Assembly (NCBI GenBank): GCA_947627365.1
Contig: CANQVT010000015.1
Location: forward strand, 1-49,827
Direction of reading: 5' to 3'
Length of the DNA stretch: 49,827 bases
From: an uncultured Lachnospiraceae bacterium
Lineage (GTDB): Bacteria; Bacillota; Clostridia; Lachnospirales; Lachnospiraceae
Below the pieces are notes generated by a model, which did not search any database, was not told where the DNA came from, and saw only the letters and a program-made list of their open reading frames with translations. Of this stretch, positions 37,225-46,712 are shown piece after piece. Made by a program: the position numbers and the translations under genes. How positions within the stretch are numbered: position 1 is the stretch's first letter; every line of letters begins with the position of its first letter.

Positions 37225-38889
37225 CTACAGCAGCGGCGAAATCGCCTTCAGCAGCGCACCCTCGATCTTCAGAGAACGCTTTTCCTGGCGGATCGTCTCA
37301 TTCGTGACAACGCGGCACTTCTCAAGCGTCTTGTGGAAGTCTGCCTCTATCTCCGGGATGCAGGAAGTCTGATACATGTAGGTGGCGCACTCGAAATGAT
37401 GATACAGACTGCGGTAGTCCAGATTAATCGTGCCGACCACGGCCCTGCAATCGTCGCTGACAAACAGCTTCGCGTGCACAAAGCCCGGCGTGTACTCGTA
37501 GATCTTCACCCCGGACGCCAGCAGAGACTTGTAATGCGTCTTCGCGAGCGAATAAGGCGCGGTCTTGTCCGGGATACCCGGCAGGATCAGCCGGACGTCC
37601 ACGCCCCGCTCCGCCGCGAATTTCAACGTGGTCTCCATCTCGCCGTCCAGGATCAGATACGGCGACATGATATGCACATAGCGGGTCGCGCGGTTCAGGA
37701 TGTCCATGTAGACGCGCTCGCCCACCTTGTCCGCGTCGAGCGGGCAGTCGCCGTAAGGAATGACGTAGCCATCCAGTTGCCGTGTCGTCGGAACAGTCTC
37801 CTCATTTGCTTTCTGCCCAGAGGTCAGAGTGGCCTTCCCGTCCGACCGGTTCCTGCTCGTCTTCTTTCCCGCCGCCAAAGTCTCCACATTCAGATACTTG
37901 TCGTACTCCTCGTGCCGCTCCGTGATATTCCACATCTGCAGAAACATGAGTGCGAAGCTCTTCGCCGCCTCGCCTTTCAACATGACCGCTGTGTCCTTCC
38001 AGTGTCCGAACTTCACGATATGGTTGATGTACTCATCCGCCAGGTTTACGCCGCCCGTAAAGGCTGTGTGCCCATCGATCACGAGGATCTTGCGGTGGTC
38101 GCGATAGTTGTAATGCGTCGACAAAAACGGCGACATCGGCGAGAAGGCCTTGCACTGTATCCCGAGCGCCTGCAGCTTCTTCGGGTAATCATGCGGAAGC
38201 GTGGAAAACTCGCAGGTACCGTCATACATGACGCGGACCTCCACGCCCTCCTTGACCTTCTTCGCGAGGATCTCCAGGATCCTGCCCCACATCAGACCCT
38301 CGTCCACGATAAAATATTCTATAAAAATATACTTCTTCGCCTGTTCGAGCTGCCGCAGCATCTCCGCGAATTTGTCCTCGCCCAGAGGGAAGAACGTCGT
38401 CTGCGTATTCGCGTAAACCGGAAAGCAGCCGCTCCTGCGAAAATAGCGCGCCAGCGCCGCTTCGCCGGGATCCTGCTGCTCCAGCGTCTGAAGCACCTTC
38501 TCGTCCTGCGGAAGCTTATCCTTCGTCGCCGCGAGAATATCCTCCAGCCGTTTCTTCTCCGCACGGTGCCCGGTCTCGCTCTGCGTATACCAGAACAGCA
38601 GCGCCCCGAACACCGGGACCAGCATGATCACGATCAGCCAGGTAATCTTCGCCGTCGGATCCAGCGTGCTGTTGATCAGATAGAGCACCATGATCACCAT
38701 AAAGAGCACCGTCCCGCCCAACACATGCGGCAGAAACTGCTGGAACCAGCGAAACAGGCTGAACAGCATCAATGCCTGCAGCACCAGCAGCACCAGCATG
38801 ATCCCAACGCGGCTGAAAAGCGCGTGCATGATTCCCTTCTGTCCTTTTTTCAGCAGACGCAGTCCGCTGCTCTGTTCATTCGTGTCCAT
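37225..38889 (-). CDS. cls: Cardiolipin synthase
   Basis: Phospholipase D-type membrane enzyme joining two phosphatidylglycerol molecules into cardiolipin. The 554-residue product has N-terminal membrane helices (about residues 25-90), then HKD motif 1 HRKILVIDGHTAFTGGVN and motif 2 VHAKLFVSDDCRAVVGTINLD, the two catalytic sites. A poorly conserved lysine-rich insert (KKTSRNRSDGKATLTSGQ) lies between them. The start at ATG after GAAGGGAGACTTGAAA is favoured over a TTG two codons earlier. A consensus promoter lies about 120 bases upstream, divergent from the SPFH gene. Bacilli-type Cls length. Confidence 0.94.
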   Translation of the reverse strand: MDTNEQSSGLRLLKKGQKGIMHALFSRVGIMLVLLVLQALMLFSLFRWFQQFLPHVLGGTVLFMVIMVLYLINSTLDPTAKITWLIVIMLVPVFGALLFWYTQSETGHRAEKKRLEDILAATKDKLPQDEKVLQTLEQQDPGEAALARYFRRSGCFPVYANTQTTFFPLGEDKFAEMLRQLEQAKKYIFIEYFIVDEGLMWGRILEILAKKVKEGVEVRVMYDGTCEFSTLPHDYPKKLQALGIQCKAFSPMSPFLSTHYNYRDHRKILVIDGHTAFTGGVNLADEYINHIVKFGHWKDTAVMLKGEAAKSFALMFLQMWNITERHEEYDKYLNVETLAAGKKTSRNRSDGKATLTSGQKANEETVPTTRQLDGYVIPYGDCPLDADKVGERVYMDILNRATRYVHIMSPYLILDGEMETTLKFAAERGVDVRLILPGIPDKTAPYSLAKTHYKSLLASGVKIYEYTPGFVHAKLFVSDDCRAVVGTINLDYRSLYHHFECATYMYQTSCIPEIEADFHKTLEKCRVVTNETIRQEKRSLKIEGALLKAISPLL

Positions 38890-39008
38890 TTTCAAGTCTC
38901 CCTTCTATCAGCGTTTCTCTGCAAAACAACGCGAAATAGCCCTCCGGCCTCAAATTGAAAAGCTACATCCGGACTCCGCAGCTGTCCATTCTCATTTTTA
39001 TATTTCAT

Positions 39009-39037
39009 ATTATATACAAGCTCCAGGAAAATTGCAA
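39009..39037 (-). promoter_or_regulatory. cls promoter
   Basis: TTGCAA (39032-39037, self-complementary), 17-base spacer, TATAAT (complement of 39009-39014). A 7-base inverted repeat GCAGAAC/GTTCTGC (39050-39076) lies between this and the divergent SPFH promoter. Confidence 0.8.
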
Positions 39038-39105
39038 TCGAAACGGAGCGCAGAACACGTGTCTCCGGCGTTCTGCACCCGCCGTCCGTTTTTTCCATCT
39101 TGTTC

Positions 39106-39134
39106 TTGACAATTCATATACTGTTGTATATAAT
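39106..39134 (+). promoter_or_regulatory. Promoter of the SPFH gene
   Basis: TTGACA (39106-39111), 17-base spacer, TATAAT (39129-39134): a perfect sigma-A consensus, 45 bases from the start codon. Implies strong or tightly repressed expression. Confidence 0.9.
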
Positions 39135-39178
39135 TTTGATATCATTTTAATATCACTTTTCAAGAACGGAGGATAGCC

Positions 39179-40147
39179 ATGAAAGAAAAACTGAACAACG
39201 TAGAAGAAAAAGAAATCACCGGGAAACCCGGCTTTTTGATGCTGCTTATCGGCATCGTCTGCATGCTGCTCTCCCTGCCTTGCTTTATCGCACCGGCAGT
39301 GCTCGGCCTGCCGGTGCCCGTCATCGTCCTGGGCGTCATTCTCGGCGTCGTGCTTGTGATCGGCGGTATTCTCATCCTGTGCGGCCTGCATGTCATCAAT
39401 CCGAACGAGGCCCTGGTCTTCGCCCTCTTCGGTCAGTATTACGGTACCATGAAGAAGCCGGGATTTTACTGGATCAACCCGTTCTGCGGCGCGTTGAACC
39501 CGACCGTCAAGCCCGGCGTGGTCTCCGCCGGAAGCGGCGGCATCACCTACACCTCGCTCAGCAAAAAGATCTCCACCAAGATCCTGACGCTGAACAACGA
39601 ACAGCAGAAGGTCAACGACCAGCTCGGCAATCCGATTGAGATCGGGACGATTGTCATCTGGCAGGTCACGAATCCGACGAAGGCCGTGCTGAACGTCGAG
39701 AATTACAAGAGCTATCTCTCGATCCAGTGCGACGCGATCACGCGCAACATCGCCCGCTGCTACCCCTACGACACGAACGACGACGATGAAAAGACCCTGC
39801 GCAGCAGCACGCAGGAGGTCGCGGAGATTCTGAAAAAAGAGCTTCAGGAAAAAGTGGAGAACGCAGGCATCACGGTCCTGGAGGTGCGCATCTCCCGCCT
39901 CGCCTACGCGCCGGAGATCGCCTCCGCGATGCTGCAGCGCCAGCAGGCCGCCGCGATCATCGACGCCCGCCAGAAGATCGTGGAGGGCGCGGTATCTATG
40001 GTAGATATGGCATTGCAAAAACTGAATGAAAATGATATTGTGGAACTGGACGAGGAGCGCAAAGCGGCGATGGTGAGCAATCTGCTCGTCGTGCTCTGCG
40101 GCAACAAGGACGCGCAGCCGATCGTCAACAGCGGATCAATCTATTGA
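39179..40147 (+). CDS. SPFH/band-7 domain membrane protein
   Basis: Stomatin/prohibitin/flotillin-type membrane scaffold. The 322-residue protein has two N-terminal hydrophobic segments (about 20-42 and 47-70, [21 protein letters not shown] and [20 protein letters not shown]), then the SPFH domain ([20 protein letters not shown] to about residue 220) and a helical tail ([24 protein letters not shown]) typical of oligomer formation. No protease partner (NfeD) is adjacent; instead a small ribbon-helix-helix protein follows by 150 bases. Such a pairing is, from memory, common in Clostridia. Role unknown; envelope stress or membrane organisation is the family expectation. Confidence 0.92.
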   Translation: MKEKLNNVEEKEITGKPGFLMLLIGIVCMLLSLPCFIAPAVLGLPVPVIVLGVILGVVLVIGGILILCGLHVINPNEALVFALFGQYYGTMKKPGFYWINPFCGALNPTVKPGVVSAGSGGITYTSLSKKISTKILTLNNEQQKVNDQLGNPIEIGTIVIWQVTNPTKAVLNVENYKSYLSIQCDAITRNIARCYPYDTNDDDEKTLRSSTQEVAEILKKELQEKVENAGITVLEVRISRLAYAPEIASAMLQRQQAAAIIDARQKIVEGAVSMVDMALQKLNENDIVELDEERKAAMVSNLLVVLCGNKDAQPIVNSGSIY

Positions 40148-40228
40148 TCTATTTGCTTAATCAAAAGCTGTTCGGCCGGAAACCAATGTGAAAAAAACTC
40201 TCGAAAAAGTAAGTTGCAGCAAAAACCA

Positions 40229-40250
40229 GTCTGATATACTGGTCTGATAT
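40229..40250 (+). repeat. Direct repeat GTCTGATAT, 13-bp period
   Basis: Two copies of GTCTGATAT (40229-40237 and 40242-40250) upstream of the ribbon-helix-helix gene. CCAG..CTGG also allows a small hairpin. Tandem short sites are the usual operators of Arc/MetJ-type dimers, so this could be an autoregulatory site. Confidence 0.4.
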
Positions 40251-40297
40251 CAAAACAGAATTGATTGACATATTCATAGCGGAAAGGAGGACAACGC

Positions 40298-40480
40298 ATG
40301 GACAAAAAGAAAGAAAACGCAAAAAAGCAGATCCCGCTGCGTCTGTCCTCCTCCCTCTACGATGAGCTCGCGGCGTGGGCGGAGGACGACTTCCGCTCCG
40401 TCAACGGTCAGATCGAGTATCTGCTGACCGAATGCGTCCGCAAGCGCCGCCGGAGCAAAAATCAATCGAAAACTCCATAA
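40298..40480 (+). CDS. Arc-like ribbon-helix-helix DNA-binding protein
   Basis: A 60-residue basic protein starting [45 protein letters not shown]. The strand ([14 protein letters not shown]), helix and second helix ([17 protein letters not shown]) fit the Arc/CopG ribbon-helix-helix fold. Strong site AGGAGGACAACGC. It follows the SPFH gene by 150 bases on the same strand. Its stop lies 19 bases inside the 3' end of accA on the opposite strand, so the two genes overlap tail to tail. Likely a DNA-binding protein; target not known. Confidence 0.88.
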   Translation: MDKKKENAKKQIPLRLSSSLYDELAAWAEDDFRSVNGQIEYLLTECVRKRRRSKNQSKTP

Positions 40481-41280
40481 CTGCGGAACCGATCCTTCCT
40501 GCGCCTCACAATCTCCTCCGCGGACATTTCCTGATAAGCTTTTAAGAACGCCAGAATCTCACGTCTCATGGACAGCGCAAGCTCATCCATATCCGCTATG
40601 CTTGCCGGCTGCGGTTCCGGGATCACTTTTTCGATGACCCCCATACCCTTCAGTTCAGCCGCCGTCATTTTCATGATCTCAGCCGCCTCTTTCGCTCGCT
40701 TCTTGTCTTTCCACAGGATGGCGGCGAAACCTTCCGGAGAGAGCACAGAGTACACCGCGTTTTCCAGCATCCAGACCTCGTTTGCCACGGCGAAAGCCAG
40801 CGCTCCCCCGGAGCCGCCTTCCCCGGTGATGATCGATAGAACTGGCACTCTCAGATCCGACAGCTCAAACAAATTCCGGGCGATCGCTTCCCCCTGTCCG
40901 CGCTCCTCCGCCTCCATTCCGCAAAATGCCCCCGGCGTGTCGACAAAAAAGAGGATCGGGCGGGAGAATTTCTCCGCCTGCTTTGCGAGACGCAGCGCCT
41001 TCCGGTATCCTTCCGGATTCGGCATCCCGAAATTGCGGCGCCTGTTCTCCTTCGCGTTCCGGCCCTTTTGCTGACCGATGACCGTGACATACTGCCTGTC
41101 GATCGCCGCGATCCCGCCGATCACCGCCCTGTCGTCGCCAAAAAGACGGTCTCCGTGCAGCTCAAGAAAACCGTCAAATATCCTGGAAATATAATCTTTT
41201 ATATAAGGCCTTTCAGTGCTGCGGGCGATCTGAACCCGGTCCCACGCGCTCACAGCGCCCTCACGATTCTTTTCTTCCAT
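40462..41280 (-). CDS. accA: Acetyl-CoA carboxylase carboxyltransferase subunit alpha
   Basis: Alpha subunit of the carboxyltransferase that forms malonyl-CoA. The 272-residue protein carries [62 protein letters not shown] and [16 protein letters not shown], all AccA signatures. ATG after GAGGAGCAGTGGAT is preferred to a GTG two codons earlier which would be too close to the binding site. The 5' end overlaps accD by 20 bases. It is the last gene of the lipid operon, and no strong terminator is seen beyond it. Confidence 0.97.
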   Translation of the reverse strand: MEEKNREGAVSAWDRVQIARSTERPYIKDYISRIFDGFLELHGDRLFGDDRAVIGGIAAIDRQYVTVIGQQKGRNAKENRRRNFGMPNPEGYRKALRLAKQAEKFSRPILFFVDTPGAFCGMEAEERGQGEAIARNLFELSDLRVPVLSIITGEGGSGGALAFAVANEVWMLENAVYSVLSPEGFAAILWKDKKRAKEAAEIMKMTAAELKGMGVIEKVIPEPQPASIADMDELALSMRREILAFLKAYQEMSAEEIVRRRKDRFRSYGVFD

Positions 41281-42121
41281 ATCCACTGCTCCTCAACAAA
41301 ATTCCAAGCGTACTGCGCAGCCGTTCGCGTCTCACGATCCGGTCCACGAACCCATGCTTCAGCAGATATTCCGCGCTCTGGAAGCCCTGAGGCAGCTTTT
41401 GCCCGATCGTCTGCCGGATCACACGCGGCCCCGCGAACCCGATCAGCGCTCCCGGCTCCGCAAGGATTACATCCCCGAGCATGGCAAAGCTCGCCGTCAC
41501 ACCGCCGGTCGTCGGGTCTGTCAGCACCGGAATATACAGAAGGCCTGCCTCGTCATGTTCCTTGATCGCCTGCGCCGTCCTGGCCATCTGCATCAGGGAG
41601 AAGATCCCCTCCTGCATGCGGGCGCCTCCGGAGCAGCAGAATAGGACGACCGGGAGCCGTTTTGCTGTCGCCCGTCCGATCATCCGCGTGATCTTCTCTC
41701 CCACAGCCGTCCCCATGCTTCCCATCAGGAAATCTGCAGACATCACGCCCAGCGCCGTCTGTATCCCGCAAATGCGCGCTTCTCCCATCACGACCGCCTC
41801 TGTATAGCCCGTGTTTTCCCGAAGCGTTTCCAGCTTTTCCTCGTAGCCCTCAAACTGCAGGGGATTTCCTCCCGTCAGTCCACGATCCCACTCCTGAAAC
41901 GTGTTCTCATCCGCTGTCATCGGAATGCGCTCCCGCGCTCCGATGCGGTAATATCTGCCGCATTTCGGACAGCTGTACCAGTTATTTTCTATGTCCTCCT
42001 CGAGCACGATCTTCCCGCACCCGTCGCACTTCCGAAAGAGTCCATCCGGCGCCTGCGGTTTTTCATAGGATATTTCTGCCTCCGCTTCCCCGGTGGGCTT
42101 TTTGAAATGTTCTTTCAGCAT
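41261..42121 (-). CDS. accD: Acetyl-CoA carboxylase carboxyltransferase subunit beta
   Basis: Beta subunit of the carboxyltransferase. The 286-residue product has the N-terminal zinc ribbon ([27 protein letters not shown]) then [68 protein letters not shown] and [21 protein letters not shown], typical of AccD. It overlaps accC by seven bases and accA by 20, so translation of the three is coupled. Confidence 0.97.
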   Translation of the reverse strand: MLKEHFKKPTGEAEAEISYEKPQAPDGLFRKCDGCGKIVLEEDIENNWYSCPKCGRYYRIGARERIPMTADENTFQEWDRGLTGGNPLQFEGYEEKLETLRENTGYTEAVVMGEARICGIQTALGVMSADFLMGSMGTAVGEKITRMIGRATAKRLPVVLFCCSGGARMQEGIFSLMQMARTAQAIKEHDEAGLLYIPVLTDPTTGGVTASFAMLGDVILAEPGALIGFAGPRVIRQTIGQKLPQGFQSAEYLLKHGFVDRIVRRERLRSTLGILLRSSGYGRKES

Positions 42122-43494
42122 ACAGCGTCACCTTTTTCCATCTGTCTTTCTTCCATGCCAAGCTCTATTCTCTGATTGATCGCGCGCGCGTCGCCTGAGG
42201 CAAATTCCTGACTGCTGACGAGCTCGTACTGAAAATCCAGGTTCGTGACAATTCCTTCTATCACCAGCTCTCCCAGCGCTCCTCTCATTTTGTGGATCGC
42301 CTCCTGTCTGTCGCCGCCGCAGACGATCACCTTCGCAAGCATCGAGTCATAGAACGGAGGAACGGTATACCCCTGATAGAGCATCGTATCTACGCGCACG
42401 CCATTGCCGCCCGGCAGATAAAGCTCCCTGACAGTTCCCGTTCCGGGCAGAAAACCTCTCTTGGGGTCTTCCGCGCAGATTCTGCACTCGATCGCATGAC
42501 CTCGGCGAACGATGTCCTTCTGCTCAAACGCAAGCCTCTCCCCGGCGCCGACGCGGATCATTTCCTTCACCAGATCAATTCCTGTCACCATCTCCGTCAC
42601 CGGATGCTCTACCTGGATCCGGGTGTTCATCTCCATAAAATAGAACTGTCCGTCCTCCTCCGCCAGAAACTCGACCGTCCCCGCGCTGTCGTACCCGACC
42701 GAGCGCGCCGCGCGCACAGCCGCGTCTCCCATCCGTACAAGCATATCGTCCGGCAGAAAGACCGCCGGCGTCTCTTCGAGCAGCTTCTGGTGTCTTCTCT
42801 GGATGCTGCAGTCCCGTTCCCCCAGATGGACGCTGTTTCCGTACCGATCCGCGAGAATCTGGATTTCGATATGGCGCGCATGCGGGAGGTACTTTTCCAG
42901 ATACATCTGATCGTCCCCGAACGCCTGTATTGTCTCCTGCTGAGCCATCCCGAACAGTTTTTCAAAATCCTCTTCCCGTTCCACGACGCGCATACCCTTG
43001 CCGCCGCCCCCGGCCGACGCCTTGACGATGAGCGGGTAACCGACCGCGGACGCCAGCTTCTTCGCCTCGTTCACGTCACTCATCGCCTCGTCCGTGCCCG
43101 GTATGACCGGCACGTCCGCTTTTTTCATAGCTCTGCGAGCCGCGGCCTTGTCCCCCATCTGCTCCATGATCTCCGGGGAAGGCCCGATAAAATCGATCCC
43201 GCACTGCCTGCACATCCGCGCGAATTTCGTGTTCTCCGAGAGAAAACCGAATCCCGGATGGATGGCCTGAGCTCCCGAGGCAAGCGCCGCGCTCAGGACA
43301 CTCTCTATATTCAGATAGCTGTCCACGGGGCGCGATCCTCCGATGCAGATACACTCGTCAGCAAGCTGGGCATGCAGCGCCTCCCAATCCGCTTCAGAGC
43401 ACACGGCGACCGTCCGTATGTTCATCTCCCTGCATGCGCGGATAATGCGCACTGCGATCTCTCCGCGGTTTGCGATCAGAATCTTGTGGTACAT
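42115..43494 (-). CDS. accC: Biotin carboxylase subunit of acetyl-CoA carboxylase
   Basis: ATP-grasp enzyme that carboxylates biotin on AccB. The 459-residue product starts [24 protein letters not shown] and shows [80 protein letters not shown] and [13 protein letters not shown], the full set of signatures. Length (about 450) is typical. Start follows GAAGGGAATGGT. It is separated from fabZ by about 200 bases with no gene, unlike the tight spacing elsewhere in the operon. Confidence 0.98.
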   Translation of the reverse strand: MYHKILIANRGEIAVRIIRACREMNIRTVAVCSEADWEALHAQLADECICIGGSRPVDSYLNIESVLSAALASGAQAIHPGFGFLSENTKFARMCRQCGIDFIGPSPEIMEQMGDKAAARRAMKKADVPVIPGTDEAMSDVNEAKKLASAVGYPLIVKASAGGGGKGMRVVEREEDFEKLFGMAQQETIQAFGDDQMYLEKYLPHARHIEIQILADRYGNSVHLGERDCSIQRRHQKLLEETPAVFLPDDMLVRMGDAAVRAARSVGYDSAGTVEFLAEEDGQFYFMEMNTRIQVEHPVTEMVTGIDLVKEMIRVGAGERLAFEQKDIVRRGHAIECRICAEDPKRGFLPGTGTVRELYLPGGNGVRVDTMLYQGYTVPPFYDSMLAKVIVCGGDRQEAIHKMRGALGELVIEGIVTNLDFQYELVSSQEFASGDARAINQRIELGMEERQMEKGDAVC

Positions 43495-43695
43495 ACCATT
43501 CCCTTCTTTCTCATGTCTGTTTCACGGCAATATCATGAGCCGCATCTCCCCAGAAAATTCTTTCTGAAATTCTTTAATCATCACTGTTCACTCCGCGACC
43601 AGCGACGCGAAGCCCAAACTGCTTCCTACTTTCTTACAACCCCAGCAGCAAGTGCTTCGGCCTGGTCTGAACAGTAATCTTCGGTTCTATATGGC
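43495..43695. other. Gene-free spacer inside the lipid operon (fabZ-accC)
   Basis: This 201-base gap is the largest within the operon. It contains repeated motifs (ACTGTTCAGACC and AGTGAACAGTGATG) and a 19-codon open frame reading MIKEFQKEFSGEMRLMILP without a good homology guess. No promoter or terminator is convincing. Confidence 0.4.
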
Positions 43696-44121
43696 TCACT
43701 GTATCGCAAAGGTCAGCTCCGCCTCCGCGCAGAGCCGTCCCTGCACGTAGGCCTTCGCCTGCCCGACTCCCACCGGTCCCTTGATCTTCACCAGTTCAGT
43801 CTCGAGCGTAAGCACGTCCCCCGGCACAACCTTCTGACGGAAACGGGCGTTTTTGATCCCTCCGAAAAAGGCGATTCTGCCTTTGTACTGCTCGCAGGAC
43901 AGCAGCGCCACAGCGCCTACCTGAGCCAGCGCCTCGCAGATCAGCACGCCCGGCATCACCGGCTCGGCCGGGAAATGTCCGGCGAAAAACGGCTCATTGT
44001 AAGTGACCGCCTTGCGCCCGACCGCTTTCCTGCCCGGTTCCAGTTCATCGATGCAGTCCACCAGCAAAAACGGCGCGCGGTGCGGCAGAATTTCCATGAT
44101 CTGTTTTGTATCTAATCTCAT
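43696..44121 (-). CDS. fabZ: 3-hydroxyacyl-ACP dehydratase FabZ
   Basis: Hot-dog-fold dehydratase of fatty acid elongation. The 141-residue product starts MRLDTKQIMEILPHRAPFLLVD and has the active-site His in EPFFAGHFPAEPVMPGVLICEALAQVGAV, with the Glu in ALAQ-adjacent position. Length is normal. Its ATG follows the accB stop TAA without any gap (TAAATG), so translation is coupled. Confidence 0.97.
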   Translation of the reverse strand: MRLDTKQIMEILPHRAPFLLVDCIDELEPGRKAVGRKAVTYNEPFFAGHFPAEPVMPGVLICEALAQVGAVALLSCEQYKGRIAFFGGIKNARFRQKVVPGDVLTLETELVKIKGPVGVGQAKAYVQGRLCAEAELTFAIQ

Positions 44122-44616
44122 TTATGCCTCCCTGATCCGTATCAGCGGCTGCCCGTATTCCACGAGCTGTTCATTTTCGACCAGAATCTTTTCCACGATA
44201 CCGTCGTACTCCGACTCGATCTCGTTCATCAGTTTCATGGCTTCCACAATCCCTACGACTTGTCCCTTTTTTACTGTGTCTCCTTCGGTGACAAACGGTT
44301 CCTTGTCCTTCGCTGGCGCAGCGTAAAAGGTACCTACCATCGGACAGTCGATTGTAATTCCTGCCGCGTTTTCCGCATTTTCCGCCTTTGTTCCTCCTGC
44401 CGTTTCGACCGGCTTGTCTCCGCCGCCAGCAGCCTGCGCGCTCTTCTGCACCGGATTCACTCTTTTGGAAACCAAAGGGCGCACAGCCTCTTCCACACCG
44501 CCGCCTTTTCTCTTGATCGACAGTTTGATATCCGCATCTTTGTATGCAAAGGAATCCAGCTCCGCCTCGTTCACCTTGTCGATCACGGAAAAAATCTCAT
44601 CCAGTTCCAGTTTCAT
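44122..44616 (-). CDS. accB: Biotin carboxyl carrier protein of acetyl-CoA carboxylase
   Basis: Biotin carrier subunit of ACC. The 164-residue product starts MKLELDEIFSVIDKVNEAEL, has an Ala/Gly/Glu-rich linker (QAAGGGDKPVETAGGTKAEN) and a C-terminal lipoyl fold with the biotin lysine in VEAMKLMNEIES. ATG after GGGGTGAAAGG is preferred to an earlier in-frame start that would overlap the fabF stop. The fabF stop lies five bases upstream. Confidence 0.97.
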   Translation of the reverse strand: MKLELDEIFSVIDKVNEAELDSFAYKDADIKLSIKRKGGGVEEAVRPLVSKRVNPVQKSAQAAGGGDKPVETAGGTKAENAENAAGITIDCPMVGTFYAAPAKDKEPFVTEGDTVKKGQVVGIVEAMKLMNEIESEYDGIVEKILVENEQLVEYGQPLIRIREA

Positions 44617-44620
44617 CCTT

Positions 44621-45856
44621 TCACCCCACAAACTTTCTGATCAGCAGGCTGCCGTTGTGCCCGCCGAACCCAAGCGAATTGCTGATCGCCGCGTCGACGA
44701 TCCGGGAAACGCCTTCTTTCGTGTAGTTCAGATCCATTTCCTCCTCCGCCTCGCGGAAGCCCGCCGTAGCGTGGATATAGTCCTCCATCACGCTCTTTAC
44801 ACAGACGACGCACTCCGCCGCGCCCGCCGCTCCGAGCATATGCCCCGTCATCGACTTGGTTGAATTTACGTTCAGGTTATACGCGTCTTCTCCGAACGCC
44901 TTTTTGATCGCGCGTGTCTCGCACAGATCGTTATGGTATGTTCCTGTTCCATGCGCGTTGACGTACTGGACTTCCGCCGGGGCGACCCCCGCCTCCTGCA
45001 TCGCCAGCGTCATCGCGCGCGCCGCGCCGTCCCCGGTCTCCTCCGGGGAAGTCATATGGTACGCGTCGCAGGTGGCTCCGTATCCGCCGATCTCCGCCAG
45101 GATACGCGCCCCTCTCTCCCGCGCGTGCTCCAGCGATTCCAGCACAAGCACCGCCGCGCCTTCTCCCATCACGAAACCTCCGCGCTCTCTGTCAAACGGA
45201 ATGGAGGCGCGCAGCGGATCCTCACTCACGGACAGAGCGGTCAGCGCCGCAAAGCCGCTGATTCCCAGCGGCGTGATAGCAGCTTCCGTCCCGCCCGCAA
45301 GCATAACGTCCGCGTCCCCGTACTGGATGCTGCGGTACGCCTCTCCGATGGAATGGGTTCCCGTCGCGCACGCTGTGACGACATTTATACATTTTCCCTT
45401 CAGGCCGAAATGAATCGCCACATTTCCCGCCGCCATATTGGTGATCATGCGAGGAACCATCAGCGGCGGAACCGCCTTCGGACCCCTGCTTCTCAGTCTG
45501 CCCGCCGCCTGTTCCAATATCTGCAGGCTTCCGATGCCACAGCCGACCGACACACCGATCCTGGTACAGTCCTCGTTCTCCGCCACGAGAGCCGCGTCCC
45601 GGATCGCGTCCGACGCCGCCGCGACCGCGTACTGGCTGAACAGCTCCATCTTTTTCGCTTCCTTGAAATCCATGTAGGCTTCCGGGTCAAAATCATGGAC
45701 TTCGGCCGCCAGCTTTACCCGGTAGTCTGAGGTATCAAATCTGGTCAGCTTTCCGACCCCCACTCTCGACGCTCTCAGGCTGTCCCAGAATGTCTGAACC
45801 GTATTTCCGACAGGAGAGATGACTCCCATTCCCGTCACTACTACCCGTCTTTTCAA
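44621..45856 (-). CDS. fabF: 3-oxoacyl-ACP synthase II
   Basis: Condensing enzyme of elongation. The 411-residue product starts MKRRVVVTGMGVISPVGNTVQTFW and has the catalytic triad Cys in VVTACATGTHSIGEAYR, His in NAHGTGTYHNDLCE and His in STKSMTGHMLGAAGAAE, ending ISNSLGFGGHNGSLLIRKFVG. The start is TTG: ATTTGA holds both the fabG stop and this TTG, a four-base overlap, with GGAGGAATGGGAAT as binding site. The longer in-frame reading upstream lies within fabG and is not real. Confidence 0.96.
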   Translation of the reverse strand: MKRRVVVTGMGVISPVGNTVQTFWDSLRASRVGVGKLTRFDTSDYRVKLAAEVHDFDPEAYMDFKEAKKMELFSQYAVAAASDAIRDAALVAENEDCTRIGVSVGCGIGSLQILEQAAGRLRSRGPKAVPPLMVPRMITNMAAGNVAIHFGLKGKCINVVTACATGTHSIGEAYRSIQYGDADVMLAGGTEAAITPLGISGFAALTALSVSEDPLRASIPFDRERGGFVMGEGAAVLVLESLEHARERGARILAEIGGYGATCDAYHMTSPEETGDGAARAMTLAMQEAGVAPAEVQYVNAHGTGTYHNDLCETRAIKKAFGEDAYNLNVNSTKSMTGHMLGAAGAAECVVCVKSVMEDYIHATAGFREAEEEMDLNYTKEGVSRIVDAAISNSLGFGGHNGSLLIRKFVG

Positions 45857-46593
45857 ATTCCCATTCCTCCATCTACCAGAATCGTCTGCCCCGTGATGTA
45901 ACCCGCATAGTCCGAGGCAAGAAAAGCCACCGTCTGCGCTACATCCCGCGGGTTCCCCATCCGCTTCAATGGAATCTGCGCAAGTATGGCATCCTTCACA
46001 TTGTCCGGCAAAACCGCCGTCATGTCTGTGTCGATATAGCCGGGCGCGACCGCGTTCACCGTAATATTGCGACCGCCCAGTTCCTTCGCCAGACACTTTG
46101 TCATACCGATCACGCCTGCCTTTGACGCGCAGTAATTGATCTGTCCGGGATTTCCGTGCACCCCCGAGATCGACGAGATGCTGACGATCCTGCCGGAACG
46201 TTTTTTGATCATGCGTTTCCCCGCCAGCTTCATGCACAGAAACGCTCCCTTCAGGTTCGTCTCGATCACCCGGTCAAATTCTTCCTCGCTCATGCGCACA
46301 GCCAGATTGTCTCTGGTAATCCCAGCATTGTTGACCAGAATATCGATACTCCCGAGCTGCTGTTCCATGTCCTGAAACATCGCTTCGCATTGCACCGCAT
46401 CTGACACATCCGCGCGAACCGTGATCGCGCGTCTTCCCAGATTACGGATCTCCTGCGCCGTTCCCTTCGCCGCATCCTCCGAACCGCTGTAATTTACTGC
46501 CACATCCGCGCCCAGACGTGCAAACGTCAGCGCGACCGCCCGCCCGATTCCGCGTCCTCCGCCGGTAACAAGCGCTATTTTTCCTTCCAGCAT
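45853..46593 (-). CDS. fabG: 3-oxoacyl-ACP reductase
   Basis: NADPH-dependent SDR reductase of elongation. The 246-residue product starts MLEGKIALVTGGGRGIGRAVALTFARLGADVAVNYSGS (Rossmann TGxxxGIG) and has NNAGITRDNL, the catalytic Tyr-Lys in YCASKAG, preceding SISSISG with the Ser, and ends ILVDGGMGI. An in-frame copy of the 5' end lies 30 bases upstream (a second ATGCTGGAAGGAAA), which would add ten residues; both have possible binding sites, GTGGAAGAAAAG for this start and AGGAAAAAG for the upstream one. It ends overlapping fabF by four bases. Confidence 0.96.
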   Translation of the reverse strand: MLEGKIALVTGGGRGIGRAVALTFARLGADVAVNYSGSEDAAKGTAQEIRNLGRRAITVRADVSDAVQCEAMFQDMEQQLGSIDILVNNAGITRDNLAVRMSEEEFDRVIETNLKGAFLCMKLAGKRMIKKRSGRIVSISSISGVHGNPGQINYCASKAGVIGMTKCLAKELGGRNITVNAVAPGYIDTDMTAVLPDNVKDAILAQIPLKRMGNPRDVAQTVAFLASDYAGYITGQTILVDGGMGI

Positions 46594-46630
46594 CTTTTCT
46601 TCCACTATCTTTCCTTCCAGCATCTTTTTC
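46581..46630 (-). repeat. 30-bp tandem duplication at the fabG start
   Basis: An 18-base stretch (complement of TTCCTTCCAGCATCTTTT) occurs at 46581-46598 and 46611-46628, 30 bases apart and in frame. It holds the start codon and first codons of fabG, so two start sites exist in tandem. Confidence 0.85.
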
Positions 46631-46712
46631 CTGCCTTTCCGAAATCTCGCGAACCGCTCAGATCAGATCTCCGGTATGAGAGCCTGTTTTCCTGTTTTCC
46701 TGCTTTCCTGTT

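Noticed and set aside
37123-38958. 611-codon plus-strand open frame opposite cls
   Set aside because: Arg/His/Leu-rich translation without motifs; the opposite strand holds both HKD motifs of cardiolipin synthase.
42292-43677. 461-codon plus-strand open frame opposite accC
   Set aside because: No signature and antisense to a complete biotin carboxylase.
45857-46237. 5' extension of the fabF reading frame
   Set aside because: The extra codons lie inside fabG in another frame and read as Arg/Gly-rich nonsense; fabF starts at the TTG at 45854-45856.
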